A DNA stretch of 64,000 nt from CAZYFH01 sp965249175 (GCA_965249175.1 OZ252227.1:6576285-6640284); one strand, 5' to 3'. Positions 54,600 to 63,976 are shown, numbered from the stretch's first letter. Translations and numbers: made by a program. The notes: generated by a model not told the origin, from the sequence alone.

Positions 54600-55793
54600 C
54601 TATCTCGGTCTCGGCGCGCCCGGGGTGAGCAGCGGCTCGATCGGCACCGTCAGCGACAGCGCCCGCGTCCGCGGCACGTAGCAGATCGTCTCACTGCAGG
54701 CCTGGAACAACACCGACACCGGCACCTCGATCAGCTCCGGCTTGTCCCTCTTTGTCCAGTTGAGCAGCTCGGCGTTCGGCGTGACCGGGATGGCGACATC
54801 GACGACGCCCTCGTAGACGCTGAGCGTGACGCCAAGCTCCGGGAACTCCCTGGCGTGCGTGGGCGGGTACTGCGCAGCGCCCACACGGAGTCCGGGGGTG
54901 TCGGGAATCGTGACTTCCGACGCGATGAAGCCGTCTGGGAGCGGACGGCCGTACATGTGGAGGCCGTCTTTCAGCTCGAAGCGCACGTGGATCGTCGATT
55001 GTGTCTCGAACTTCATCGTCTCATCCGACAGGAAGGCCGAGATCTTCACCTGGTCCGTGCCGAGCTCGACCGCCGGCGCCTCATGACGCGCGAGAATCTC
55101 GCCGAGCGCTGAATCGCGGATCGCGCCGGCCGACTCGCGCGTAGCGTAGTGGCGATGGAAGAACTTGTCGGTGACCACGCCGTGCGCGTCCGTCACGTAG
55201 ACGCCCGGAAACGGCACCCCGAAAAAGCTGCGCCCGGCGGCTTGCTCGGTATCCTCGGGAGAGATGAGCGTGTTGAGAATCCCGAACTGCCGGATCACCG
55301 CCGAGTCGACGTCGGACAGCAGGTCGTAGCTCACGTCGTATTCGTCGGCGAACGTGCGGAGTTGATCCTCGCTGTCGTAGCTCACGCCGTAGACACGGAT
55401 GTCTTCGTCCTCGAAGAGCCCCAGGTTGGTTTGCAGCTCGACCAGCTGCGTTCGGCAATACGGTCACCACACCGCGGATCGATAGAAGACGACAATGGAC
55501 TTCGAGTCGCCCCGGTCCGCGTGGAAGTCGATGAGGCGACCGTCCTGATTGGGCAGCGCGAACTCCGGCAGCCGCTCGCCGATCGCGGGCCCGGTTGGGA
55601 ACTCATGCGACGCCGGGTACCGACGCCCGGGGTGACTCGCCGGGATCTGGATCGTGATCCCGAGGTCGTCGGTCTGCGCGCCCGCGTCGAGGGCTTCGTG
55701 CGCGGGCCGGACCGGATCCGGAGCCTGCCCCCTGGCGATGCCCGGACCTAGCACAAGCAATGTAAGGATGGTCGCAACGCTCCAGCGTGTCAT
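54600..55793 (-). CDS. Candidate selenoprotein: AhpC/TSA (redoxin) domain fused to DsbD-alpha-like domain, in-frame UGA as Sec110
   Basis: Reading TGA at 55466-55464 as selenocysteine gives 397 residues from ATG 55793 (GGAGG 8 nt upstream). Signal peptide (VATILTLLVLGPGIARGQ). Redoxin domain: PEFALPNQDGRLIDFHADRG, KSIVVFYRSAVW-U-PYCRTQLVELQ, then VSYDSEDQLRTFADEYDVSY and FPGVYVTDAHGVVTDKFFHR. The motif is U110-P-Y-C113 where relatives have CxxC. From about residue 240 a DsbD N-terminal-like beta domain follows (VRFELKDGLHMYGRPLPDGF ... FQACSETICYVPRT, Cys366/Cys371). No other stop interrupts the frame. Alternative: a pseudogene with one C-to-UGA change. Probably a periplasmic thiol-disulfide or peroxide enzyme. 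Downstream of an amidohydrolase gene. Confidence 0.78.
55433..55449 (-). promoter_or_regulatory. Candidate bacterial SECIS hairpin
   Basis: On the mRNA (minus strand) GCAGCU-GGUCG-AGCUGC forms a perfect 6-bp stem with a 5-nt loop starting GGU. It begins 14 nt after the UGA, the loop 20 nt after it. The E. coli fdhF SECIS also has a GGUC in its apical loop at a comparable distance. Fits the bacterial SECIS consensus as I know it. Confidence 0.62.
55464..55466 (-). other. In-frame UGA, candidate selenocysteine codon
   Basis: TGA between TGG (Trp) and CCG-TAT-TGC (Pro-Tyr-Cys), precisely replacing the first Cys codon of a CPYC-type redox motif. The same frame is open and conserved on both sides. 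Confidence 0.72.
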
Positions 55794-55893
55794 CAAACTC
55801 GCCTCCAGAAGGAGATCCGCACGGCCCGGCCAAGACCGCCCCGTGGCGCCCGGGTCCGCTCTTACTTATACCACCGGCGCCCCACACATGCCG

Positions 55894-57078
55894 CTAGACG
55901 CGCGCAACGACCGCGCCGCCGAGCACGGTGCTGCTTGGGAAGAGCCTCTGACGGCCCGTGCGCGTGTTCCCGTAGTTATCGACGAACTCGAAGGTGCCGT
56001 CCCGCAGCTCGAGCACGGCAACGTCGGCCGGCGCCCCCACGTTGAGCGTGCCGCGGTCGGCGAACAGCGGGAACACGCGCGAGGCATTGACGGTCGCGCG
56101 CGCCACCACCTGGTCGAGCGTCATGCCGAAGTTCAGGAACTTGGACATGACGTTGGGGAAATCGATGACGCTATCCGCCGACCGGCTCGTCGTACTCCCA
56201 TCCGTAGAAATCGTATCGGGCCAAAACCCCGCCTGCATGATGCCGTCGAACGTGTCCCACCGCAGATGGCCGGTCCGTCCGTTGGCAACATCGAACCACA
56301 CGCCGTGTCGCCGGGCAGCCAGCACTGCCGGCAGGATATGGCCCGTGTCGTCGATGATGCTATTGGGCGGCGGCGCGAACATGTGGGTAACGATATCGCC
56401 GCGCTTGAGGAGATCGAGCAGCCTGGGCAGCGGCGAGACCGTTTGTCCCATGTGGATCATCACTGGCAGGTCGAAGGACGAGGCGACTTCCTGTGCGCGA
56501 CGCAGCACCTCGACATCGTCGGCAGCGACATTTCTCGACAGCCGCGCCTTCACGCCGATGACGACGTCACGATGGCGCGCAATCGCGCCCTTCGCCGCAT
56601 CGACGTCGGCAAGCGCGAGGTCCATCGTGTCGCCGTCGGGCAAGATGCCGGCACGACCGATGTTGATGAGCACGCGTCCCGGCTGCGGTGCCGTTCGCGC
56701 GTTGGCCACCAGCTCGTCGATGCCATCTGCCCCATCCGATCCGGAATCGATCCATCCGGTGACGCCGCCCTCCAAACCGATGGTTGATCCCTCACGATCC
56801 CGTGCGTAGTGAGTGTGGATGTCGAGCAACCCCGGGACGACGAGCCTGCCACGCGCATCGAACGTCTCGGTGGCATCGTCCGCGATGTCGGTCTCGACCG
56901 CCGCGATGCGGCCGCCGGCGATGGCCACGTCACCGATCGCGTTGATGCGCAGCGACGGATCGATCACGCGCCCGCCCTTCAGGATCAGATCGTGCGTTGC
57001 CCCGAACACCCTCGGCGTGCGGGCCAACATGGCGGCACCGGCGGCCGCAGCGTAGACGAACTGCCGACGGTTCATCAT
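55894..57078 (-). CDS. Amidohydrolase/deacetylase-family metallohydrolase
   Basis: 394 residues with a twin-arginine-like leader (NRRQFVYAAAAGAAMLART). Dihydroorotase-like amidohydrolase marks: LILKGGRVIDPSLRINAIGD, VVPGLLDIHTHYARDREG (HxH), VVIGVKARLSRN (Lys, likely carboxylated), LPVMIHMGQTVSPLPRLLDL (His) and TISTDGSTTSR (Asp). Similar to the EF_0837/AHA_3915 deacetylase branch. Predicted to be exported and to hydrolyse an amide or cyclic imide; substrate unknown. Lies upstream of the candidate selenoprotein with a 100-nt gap. Confidence 0.88.
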   Translation of the reverse strand: MMNRRQFVYAAAAGAAMLARTPRVFGATHDLILKGGRVIDPSLRINAIGDVAIAGGRIAAVETDIADDATETFDARGRLVVPGLLDIHTHYARDREGSTIGLEGGVTGWIDSGSDGADGIDELVANARTAPQPGRVLINIGRAGILPDGDTMDLALADVDAAKGAIARHRDVVIGVKARLSRNVAADDVEVLRRAQEVASSFDLPVMIHMGQTVSPLPRLLDLLKRGDIVTHMFAPPPNSIIDDTGHILPAVLAARRHGVWFDVANGRTGHLRWDTFDGIMQAGFWPDTISTDGSTTSRSADSVIDFPNVMSKFLNFGMTLDQVVARATVNASRVFPLFADRGTLNVGAPADVAVLELRDGTFEFVDNYGNTRTGRQRLFPSSTVLGGAVVARV

Positions 57079-57205
57079 CGTCTCTGTCCTCTCATGCGCT
57101 GGAACGAATCGTGGGCGCTCGGGACAGGCTTGTCAACAGCCGTCGACCGTGCCTTGCATGACCTGTCGGTTGACACCTCTCCGGGCCCGTCGATAGGCTC
57201 AACTC

Positions 57206-57517
57206 ATGACCGACCTCACCAAAGCCATCGCCTCCAAGCAAGCCGCCATCAGTCAACTGCAGGCCGATGTCGATGCCCTCCAACGAGCCGCCAGCATCAT
57301 CGACGGGAAGACCACAGCCAAGAAGCGCAAGCGACGCGGAAAGATGTCTGCAGCGGCGCGCAAGGCCCTGGGCAAGAAGTTGAAGGCGCATTGGGCCAAC
57401 AAGAAGGCAGCGGCCAAGCCAAAGAAGAAGCGTCGCACGATGTCGGCGGCGGGCAGGAAGGCCGTGGCCAAGCGGATGAAGGCGTATTGGGCTGCGAAGC
57501 GAAAGGCAGCAAAGTAG
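57206..57517 (+). CDS. Small Lys/Ala-rich basic protein with duplicated motif
   Basis: 103 residues. N-terminal helix with coiled-coil character (LTKAIASKQAAISQLQADVD), then two copies of a basic motif: GKMSAAARKALGKKLKAHWA and RTMSAAGRKAVAKRMKAYWA, each followed by a Lys-rich tail. The layout suggests nucleic-acid binding through paired basic helices, similar to histone-H1-like tails. Similar short proteins are common in Acidobacteria; role unproven. Confidence 0.72.
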   Translation: MTDLTKAIASKQAAISQLQADVDALQRAASIIDGKTTAKKRKRRGKMSAAARKALGKKLKAHWANKKAAAKPKKKRRTMSAAGRKAVAKRMKAYWAAKRKAAK

Positions 57518-57541
57518 CTGCTGCATCGACCTACCCTGACG

Positions 57542-58627
57542 TCATTGCTGCGGGCACCACTCGGGCGGCGGCGGAGGTTCTCGACGCCGAATGGGCCCGA
57601 CCAATTCGATGAAGATGCCGTCCGGATCAATGAGGTTGATGATCCCCGTCTCATCCAGGCCGGTGCCAGAGCAACAGGGCGCGATCTCCGAGAGAAACGC
57701 TTCGCCTCGGGATTCCAGCATCTCCACGGCCCTGTCGAGGTCGAGTACGGACACCGCCAGCCGATCGATACCGATGTGGCTGATCGGGGGCGGATAGGGT
57801 GGGTCGTCATCGTCCGGCTCGAGCCATTGCACGAGGCGGATACTGTGCCGGTCCCCCCGCGGCAGCGCCATGTCTGCGCCCCGAATCCGGAATGGCCGGT
57901 CGAGGCCGTACGCCCGGGCCTCCTCGAGCGTTCCTGTCTCCGGCAACGGGACGGCCTCTGTGTAGCCGAGCATGCGGTAGAACGCGTAGGAGCGTTCGAA
58001 ATCGGTCACGTTCAGCGCGACATATGGCATCGCGGTGATGTGCATCGCCGCGTCCGGCTCCCCGTGCGGCGGTGCCCGCTCGACGAGCTTGTAGAACACG
58101 CCATCGAGATCCTTGAAGAAGACATACTGACTTCCGGGAATCCCATACGGCTCGGACAGAAAAACCACGCCCTGCGCCTTCATGAAGGCGACGTCGCTCG
58201 CCAAATCAGTCGTCAAGAGGGCCGCATAGGCCAAGCCTACATGCGTCGGTGACGCGTACGGGGGGTCGTCGTTGTAGGGCGTGATGAACTGAATGAGATC
58301 GATCGTCGCGGGACCCCAGCTACCGGGGATTCCGATGATTTCGATGTTGTCGACCTCGTATGTGCACAAGTCGTACATACCCAGCGACCGCGCCATGGCG
58401 TGGGTGTTGGTCGTCGGGAACCCGCCTTGGCTGGCCGTGAATCCGAGCATTCGATAGAAGGCGCGAGACGCGTCGAAATCCCGGACCTGGATGTTGAAAT
58501 GAATCCGGGACATAAGTCCCAGATCGAAGTCCGCGGCCTCTTCGGCCTCGGGCACGACGTGGGTATCGAGGTCTGCCGAACAGGAGAGCAGCACCACTGT
58601 CGACACGAGCAGGGTCAGAGTCTTCAT
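57542..58627 (-). CDS. Lipoprotein with two VOC (glyoxalase-like) domains
   Basis: 361 residues from ATG 58627. Leader LTLLVSTVVLLSCSADLD has a lipobox (LLSC). Two VOC units: SRIHFNIQVRDFDASRAFYR ... QYVFFKDLDGVFYKLVER and PYVALNVTDFERSYAFYRML ... GIINLIDPDGIFIELVGP. Extracytoplasmic VOC proteins are unusual since most are cytosolic. Each unit shows the two beta-alpha-beta-beta-beta modules expected. Substrate unknown. Divergent from the beta-helix gene. Confidence 0.85.
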   Translation of the reverse strand: MKTLTLLVSTVVLLSCSADLDTHVVPEAEEAADFDLGLMSRIHFNIQVRDFDASRAFYRMLGFTASQGGFPTTNTHAMARSLGMYDLCTYEVDNIEIIGIPGSWGPATIDLIQFITPYNDDPPYASPTHVGLAYAALLTTDLASDVAFMKAQGVVFLSEPYGIPGSQYVFFKDLDGVFYKLVERAPPHGEPDAAMHITAMPYVALNVTDFERSYAFYRMLGYTEAVPLPETGTLEEARAYGLDRPFRIRGADMALPRGDRHSIRLVQWLEPDDDDPPYPPPISHIGIDRLAVSVLDLDRAVEMLESRGEAFLSEIAPCCSGTGLDETGIINLIDPDGIFIELVGPIRRREPPPPPEWCPQQ

Positions 58628-58725
58628 CGGAACAGACCACGGGCATTCTACCGCGGCAGGGCTCGTCAGACCCTCGTCGGCTCCGCCACGCACCACACGC
58701 CCTGCTGGAAGACTACGATTGATTC

Positions 58726-60933
58726 GTGACCCGGCACGCATCGGCGGTCATCATCATCGTGGCCCTGTGTGCATCGCTACACGGCGAGGCCGCCAGCGGT
58801 ATCGTCCCGGATGATTTCCCGACCGTTCAACGGGCCCTGGATCAGGCGATGCCGGGCGACGTGCTACAGGTGAAAGACACGGGAACCCCCTACCTCGAGA
58901 AGGTCACGTTCGCGCGGAGCGGCAATGCGACGGACGGCTTCATCACGCTCCAGGCCTTTCCGGGGCATACGCCCATCCTCGACGGCACCGGCGTGCCTGG
59001 CGACCACATGGTGCTGATCGAATCCCAGAGCTACGTCAAGCTGATCGGCTTCGAGATTTGGAACCACCTGCAGGTGAACGACGGGTCGGGCGTTCGCATC
59101 ACCGGCTCGGGCACCCATATCGAGATTCGGCGGAACCGGATCCACGACGTACGCGGCGTCGACGCGATGGGGATTACGGTGTACGGCACGTCGCCAACAA
59201 CCCCCCTCAGTGACCTCGTCATGGTCGGTGGCGAGCTTGACATCAACAGCGATCCGACCAAAGTGCCGCGCGACGGGGTGTGCCGCTTCAACCAGGTGTT
59301 CCGGGCACGCGCGAACTATGGTGGTGGATGTGCGGCCGGGATCTATGTGGACGGCGGCCGCGACATCATCATCGAGAACAACGTCGTCTCGGGATCCGAC
59401 ATCACGCAGTCCTACCATTTGCGGGATCTACCGCTCGGCACGCGCGGTGGGCATCGAGGTGGGCGCGGAGAATGCCGGGGTCGTGGCGAGCGGCTCCATC
59501 GTGCGCAACAACCGCATCTATCGCAACGACAAAGTGTGCCTCGTCTTTGGGGGGTTCGAGGCATCGGCCGGACGGGTGCGGTCAAGCCAGTTCGTGAACA
59601 ACACGTGTTACCAGAACGACACGCTTGGCACGGGAGTCGGCGAGTTGTGGATCCAGCACGCCGAGCAGAACACGGTGCGACGGAACATCTTCTGCGGCCT
59701 GGGTGACGTGCTGCTGTCGTCAGACACAGGGAGCGCGGACAACATCGTGGACGCCAATGTGTGGTTCACCTCCGCTGGTGCGGAGGGCGCGACGTTCGTA
59801 TGGGACGGCACAACCCACGAGGGGTTTTCAGAGTACGAGGCTGCCTCCGACAGGATGCGCAGTCCCGGTTCGCGGATCCGCTCCTTGTGGATCCGCAGGC
59901 CGCGGATTTCCATCTTCGCCCGGACTCTCTGGCGATCGACGGGGGCGACGCGGCCGGCCTGCCGGGACCAGGCGAACTCGACATCGACCGCGACGCGCGT
60001 CTGATGGGGCCGGGCATCGACGTCGGCGCCGATGAGGTGGTCACGCCGGGCTGCGAATACGCGGTCGACCCGGCGGGGGCGTCCGTGCCGAGGGCAGGTG
60101 GCAGTGGCACGGTGACGGTCACCACGCCGGCCGGTTGCAACTGGACGGCGACCGGCTTCGATGCGTGGGTCTCGGTGGACGGCGCAACCCGCACGGGCAC
60201 CGACACGGTGGACTACTCGGTCGAACCAAGCGACGCCGGGCCCTCGTCTCGTATCGCCACGCTGGTCATCGCGACCGAGCGATTCACGGTCGCCCAGCTC
60301 GGAGCGTCCACGACGCCGATCGTCACCATCACGTCACCGACCGATCGCCCGGCCTGGACGACGAAGACCAACACGAGCCAGCTCTCGGTGTCGGGTATGG
60401 CGCTGGACAACGACGTGGTGTCGTCCGTGTCGTGGTCGAACGACCGCGGCGGCAGTGGCGCGGCGACCGGCACAGACACCTGGACCGTGCCTCTCGTGCC
60501 GCTCCAGGACGGCTTCAACGCGATTACGCTGTCAGCCATGGACGCCGACGGGAATCTCGGCTCCGATACGCAGACGGTGAACGTGAACCGCCCGCCACAT
60601 ATGACCGCGTCCTGTGATCCCTGTGCCCTCGCGATCGGCGCGACGGCAGACCTGCGAGCGGAGGGGGAGGACCCGGATTCTGATGCGATCGCCTACCAGT
60701 GGAGCGCTGATACCGGGAGCTTTGAGGGCTCGACCAGGGACGAGACCGCACGCTGGCGCACGCCGGACCATGCGGGCGCCGTTTCCATCACGGTCACGGT
60801 CACGGACGGCCGAGGCGGCACCATATCGACCTCCGTCACCATTGACGTGTCGGTTGCCCAGTTGGCGCGAGGGCCAATCGGTCAACCTTCGGCGGGTCTA
60901 CCGCTCTCGCGTTCGACTATCCGGCGCCGCTGA
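58726..60933 (+). pseudogene. Right-handed beta-helix protein with BACON/Ig-like tail, two frameshifts
   Basis: One gene spread over three frames. Frame 1 (from 58726): signal peptide, then VPDDFPTVQRALDQAMPGDV and beta-helix coils (GVRITGSGTHIEIRRNRIHD, DIIIENNVVSGSDI). Shift 1 near 59400-59445: AVGIEVGAENAGVVASGSIV, RNNRIYRNDKVCLVFGGFEA. Shift 2 near 59845-59855: FADPLLVDPQAADFHLRPDS, LAIDGGDAAGLPG, then a BACON-like unit (CNWTATGFDAWVSVDGATRT), an Ig-like unit and a PKD-like unit (GEDPDSDAIAYQWSADTGSF). Looks like a surface polysaccharide-binding or lyase-like protein. Both shifts are single-base, so assembly error is as likely as decay. Confidence 0.75.
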
Positions 60934-60948
60934 ACACGTTGGCGAGCC

Positions 60949-61944
60949 TCAGGGACGGAGCTTCCGTCCGTCGGCCTCGAGCTGCCGTGCGCCGGCAAGG
61001 ATGCCATGCAGGCCGATGTTGCCTTCGTGGCACGCATACTCGAAGAGCGGTCCGTCGGTTCGACGGAACGGCATCATCACCGTATACGGTGCGGTGTAGA
61101 CCGTCGGATCGGTGACGGTGTACTCGTAGGCGACGGTGTCGGGGTCGAGGCGAGTGAGGCGCTCGACCAGATGCATGCTCGTCGAGGTCAGGCCGCTGCT
61201 CCCGCCGCTGAACCCGTCGGTTTCGATGACCAGTGTCTCGCCCTCCCAGTGGGCCCGGGACACACCGCTGTGCTGATCGAACGAGAGATCGGGGCTGTCG
61301 TCGATCGGGATGACGCGGGCGTTGTGCACCATCTCGTTGAGAATCGTCACATACCCTGGTGTCTGGAACACCATCACGTTGTTGTTATAGGCACTCGACC
61401 GCATCGGCGGGCCCGCGTTGAAGCCCATGAGGCAGCGATCGCCCGAGCTGCGGTTCTCGTACGAATCGTAGCGGTGCTCCTCAACGTAGGCGCGCCGGAC
61501 CGCGGCAGCCTTGGTGGCCGCGTCGGTGCGTGGCGGCAGCCGGCCGTCTGGTGGGTCAATGACGAGGGCGGTCCGCTTGTCGCTCGTCAGCTCGATACCG
61601 CGCTCATACCAGAACTCGTTGTATGACAGCACCCCGCCATCGGCGCGGGGACGGTAGCCACCCGAGCCCTTCTCCGGGTCGAAGAGGTCACGGTTCTGGC
61701 GGGTACGCTCCGACGCCTCGAACGCCGCAGCTTCCTCGGTGCTGAGGGTCTCGCGCCCGGCGAACTGCTCGGGACGCTGGAACGGCGTGATCGTCCGGAA
61801 GGTGAACATGCCGGAGATGTCCGGCTGGCCGTCCGGCGTCCGCATCGGCATCGCGGCATCGCCAGACTGCGCCATCGCCGCCTCCGGGACGAGCGTCAGG
61901 ACGAGGGTCAAGGCAAACACCGCCACCAAGCTGTTCTTGATCAT
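60949..61944 (-). CDS. Secreted protein of GVWDFRT/EYACHEGNYG family, copy 6 (diverged)
   Basis: 331 residues from ATG 61944 (GGGAGA upstream); signal peptide AVFALTLVLTLVPEAAMAQ. Family blocks are present but altered: QPDISGMFTFRTITPFQRPE, DKRTALVIDPPDGRLPPRTD, RCLMGFNAGPPMRSSAYNNN, VTILNEMVHNARVIPIDDSP, AHWEGETLVIETDGFSGGSS, FEYACHEGNIGLHGILAGAR. The first motif reads GMFTFRT instead of GVWDFRT, making this the most divergent copy. Ends 15 nt from the beta-helix gene on the other strand. Confidence 0.83.
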   Translation of the reverse strand: MIKNSLVAVFALTLVLTLVPEAAMAQSGDAAMPMRTPDGQPDISGMFTFRTITPFQRPEQFAGRETLSTEEAAAFEASERTRQNRDLFDPEKGSGGYRPRADGGVLSYNEFWYERGIELTSDKRTALVIDPPDGRLPPRTDAATKAAAVRRAYVEEHRYDSYENRSSGDRCLMGFNAGPPMRSSAYNNNVMVFQTPGYVTILNEMVHNARVIPIDDSPDLSFDQHSGVSRAHWEGETLVIETDGFSGGSSGLTSTSMHLVERLTRLDPDTVAYEYTVTDPTVYTAPYTVMMPFRRTDGPLFEYACHEGNIGLHGILAGARQLEADGRKLRP

Positions 61945-62102
61945 TCGTGTTCTCCCAGAAGTACAAGGCACGACCCCTTATAGTGCCAGACGACGGGTGG
62001 TGGCGTCACGCGTGTTTGGAAGAAAATCGGCTTCGGCCGGGATTTGTTGGGTTGCGCGACAATGCCGATGATCAGACCTCGGCTGATCCAGCGGAGGGCA
62101 AC

Positions 62103-62504
62103 ATGAACATGCTGCTGCTTTCAAGCGTGCTGTTCGGCACATTCATCATCGTTGCCCGTGGTCCCTTCGCCCTCGCGCCAGACAAGGCCCTGCAGTTCTA
62201 TCGGCACCGACTCCTCGGTTCGGATGCGACATGCAGAACGCTTGCTGGGCTACTGGGCGCGATCGGCGTACCCATGTTTTTGTCGGCTCGGGATGTGGAG
62301 GGGGTGTTTCCCGGGATCCTCGTTCTCCTGGGGATGGTACTGGTCGGCGCGATGGTCGTGCTGATGAGCGCCCCACGGCCTCTCATGCGATTCGTTCTGT
62401 GGTTCCTTGGGGGATTCAGTGCCCCTGCCTTACGTGCCTTCGGCGTCGTCAACCTCGTGTTTGGTGTTGTCTGGATTTACTACAGCGTCGTCTATCTCTC
62501 CTAG
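62103..62504 (+). CDS. Small integral membrane protein, unknown
   Basis: 133 residues from ATG 62103. Four hydrophobic segments: LLLSSVLFGTFIIVARGPFA, LAGLLGAIGVPMFLSARD, GILVLLGMVLVGAMVVLMSA and GVVNLVFGVVWIYYSVVY. No family recognised. The stop TAG at 62502-62504 is part of the CTAG flanking insertion sequence copy 2, so the insertion has left the protein intact. Divergent from copy 6. Confidence 0.65.
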   Translation: MNMLLLSSVLFGTFIIVARGPFALAPDKALQFYRHRLLGSDATCRTLAGLLGAIGVPMFLSARDVEGVFPGILVLLGMVLVGAMVVLMSAPRPLMRFVLWFLGGFSAPALRAFGVVNLVFGVVWIYYSVVYLS

Positions 62505-63907
62505 CAGCCCGTGGTGAAAACGCCCTTTCGTAGGTCGAGGGGCATGTGTTCGTGACACCGTGTCATAAGGTCGAGAAACGACGAGTGCGGCAGATCTTGC
62601 GCATCTCGCGCCCACGCGGGCGATACGAGGGTCCAGAGGCGGCCAAGATCAGCGATCAAGGCCTCGAAGACGGCGACCGCGCGGCCTTGGAGGCTCCGCG
62701 GCGTGCCGACGCCCGTCAGCTGCCGCATGAGGAGCCCAAGATTGAACCCGCAGACGTGCACAAGCACGCGCTTGAGGATGTTGGGATGCCCACGCAGATG
62801 CACCCGGCGCAGCCGCCCGGTCTCGTAGAGATGCGCGTTGGGGCGTTCGAGCAACTCGCCCCGCCGTCGCAGCAGCCGTTGCCCACGCGTGCCCCGAATG
62901 CGCCGACGGTTCGCGTACACGGCGTCGCGCGCCGCCGCCTTGCCTGTCCAGTTGCGTCGCCCGCGGTCCGGCTCCGAAACATAACTGCGCACGCCGAGCG
63001 CGGCGAACGCCACCATCGTCTCGTTACTGTGATACCCCTTGTCCCCGACGACCTCGGCGATACCGGCGCCGGCCGGCAGGACGGCTTCGACGTGGTCGGC
63101 CGCCGTGATCAGGGTCTCGACCATCGTCGTCGTATCGCCGTCGTCGGCATCCTGCACGGTGACGCCGACGATGGCCCCCGTCTCCAGGTCCACCGCATGC
63201 TCCGCGGTGTGCGCCAAGTGCGTGCGCCCGTCCTTCAGCTTCGTGATCTTCGCGTCCGGATCCTGCGGATGCGTCCAGTCGTCGTTGGAGCCTTTCTTCT
63301 TCCGTTTCCGGTCGAACCGGGCCAGCTCAGCGCGGGTCGGCGTGACGATGCCGGACGCCTCGGCCAGCCCGGTCAGAAACGCCTCGTAGCCTTCGCCCGT
63401 GTCCCGGCGCACGATACTCCGCAATGCGGCGTTCGCTTCCAACGTCGTGGCATCGATGCCGAGGGTCCGCCCGGTCACGAGCTGGGCGTCGGCCAGTTGC
63501 TGCAGCACCCACGTGAACACCGCTTGATGGGTCTCGACGTCGATCAGGCGCCGGGTGCGCGACAGCGTCGAGTGATCCGGCGGCGCCTCGTGCAGCTCGA
63601 GGTCCAGAAACTGCCGGATGCTCAGCGAATCGGCCGCCCGCCACGCGATCGCCCGCTCCGAGTCCAGCCCTTCGAAGTAGCCGAGCATCAGCAGCCGGAA
63701 GTACCGCCCCGGCGCCAGACTCGGACGACCGACGCCGTCCGCGTAGAACGGCGCGCATTGCGCCTCGACGAACGCGTCGAAGCCCGTGTCATCGAGGATC
63801 CGATTCAATCGCTGATAGAACGGATGCGCCGCACTGCGAGGCAGGTCGCTGGTGGGAACCCACATCGATGCTTGCCGCGCCCGGCGTCGTCGTTTGCCCA
63901 TCGCCAT
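62501..63907 (-). CDS. Transposase (DUF772 plus DDE domain), copy 2
   Basis: 468 residues, identical to the transposase at 35629-37035; see that entry for domains. Stop codon CTA (62501-62503 on the plus strand) is formed with the flanking CTAG, as in copy 1. The start ATG is 66 nt inside the element's outer end. Confidence 0.92.
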   Translation of the reverse strand: MAMGKRRRRARQASMWVPTSDLPRSAAHPFYQRLNRILDDTGFDAFVEAQCAPFYADGVGRPSLAPGRYFRLLMLGYFEGLDSERAIAWRAADSLSIRQFLDLELHEAPPDHSTLSRTRRLIDVETHQAVFTWVLQQLADAQLVTGRTLGIDATTLEANAALRSIVRRDTGEGYEAFLTGLAEASGIVTPTRAELARFDRKRKKKGSNDDWTHPQDPDAKITKLKDGRTHLAHTAEHAVDLETGAIVGVTVQDADDGDTTTMVETLITAADHVEAVLPAGAGIAEVVGDKGYHSNETMVAFAALGVRSYVSEPDRGRRNWTGKAAARDAVYANRRRIRGTRGQRLLRRRGELLERPNAHLYETGRLRRVHLRGHPNILKRVLVHVCGFNLGLLMRQLTGVGTPRSLQGRAVAVFEALIADLGRLWTLVSPAWARDAQDLPHSSFLDLMTRCHEHMPLDLRKGVFTTGC

Positions 63908-63976
63908 GCGCGACAGTGTAGTACGCGGGATCGATCGTGTCGATCCCTAATAGGGACTTTCACCACGGGCTGCTAG
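62501..63976 (-). mobile_element. Insertion sequence copy 2 (IS5/IS1182-like), inverted relative to copy 1
   Basis: 1468 bp (62505-63972) between CTAG at 62501-62504 and 63973-63976; same ends as copy 1. The encoded protein is identical to copy 1 over all 468 residues, implying recent transposition. With copy 1 it brackets 25.5 kb in inverted orientation. Confidence 0.92.
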
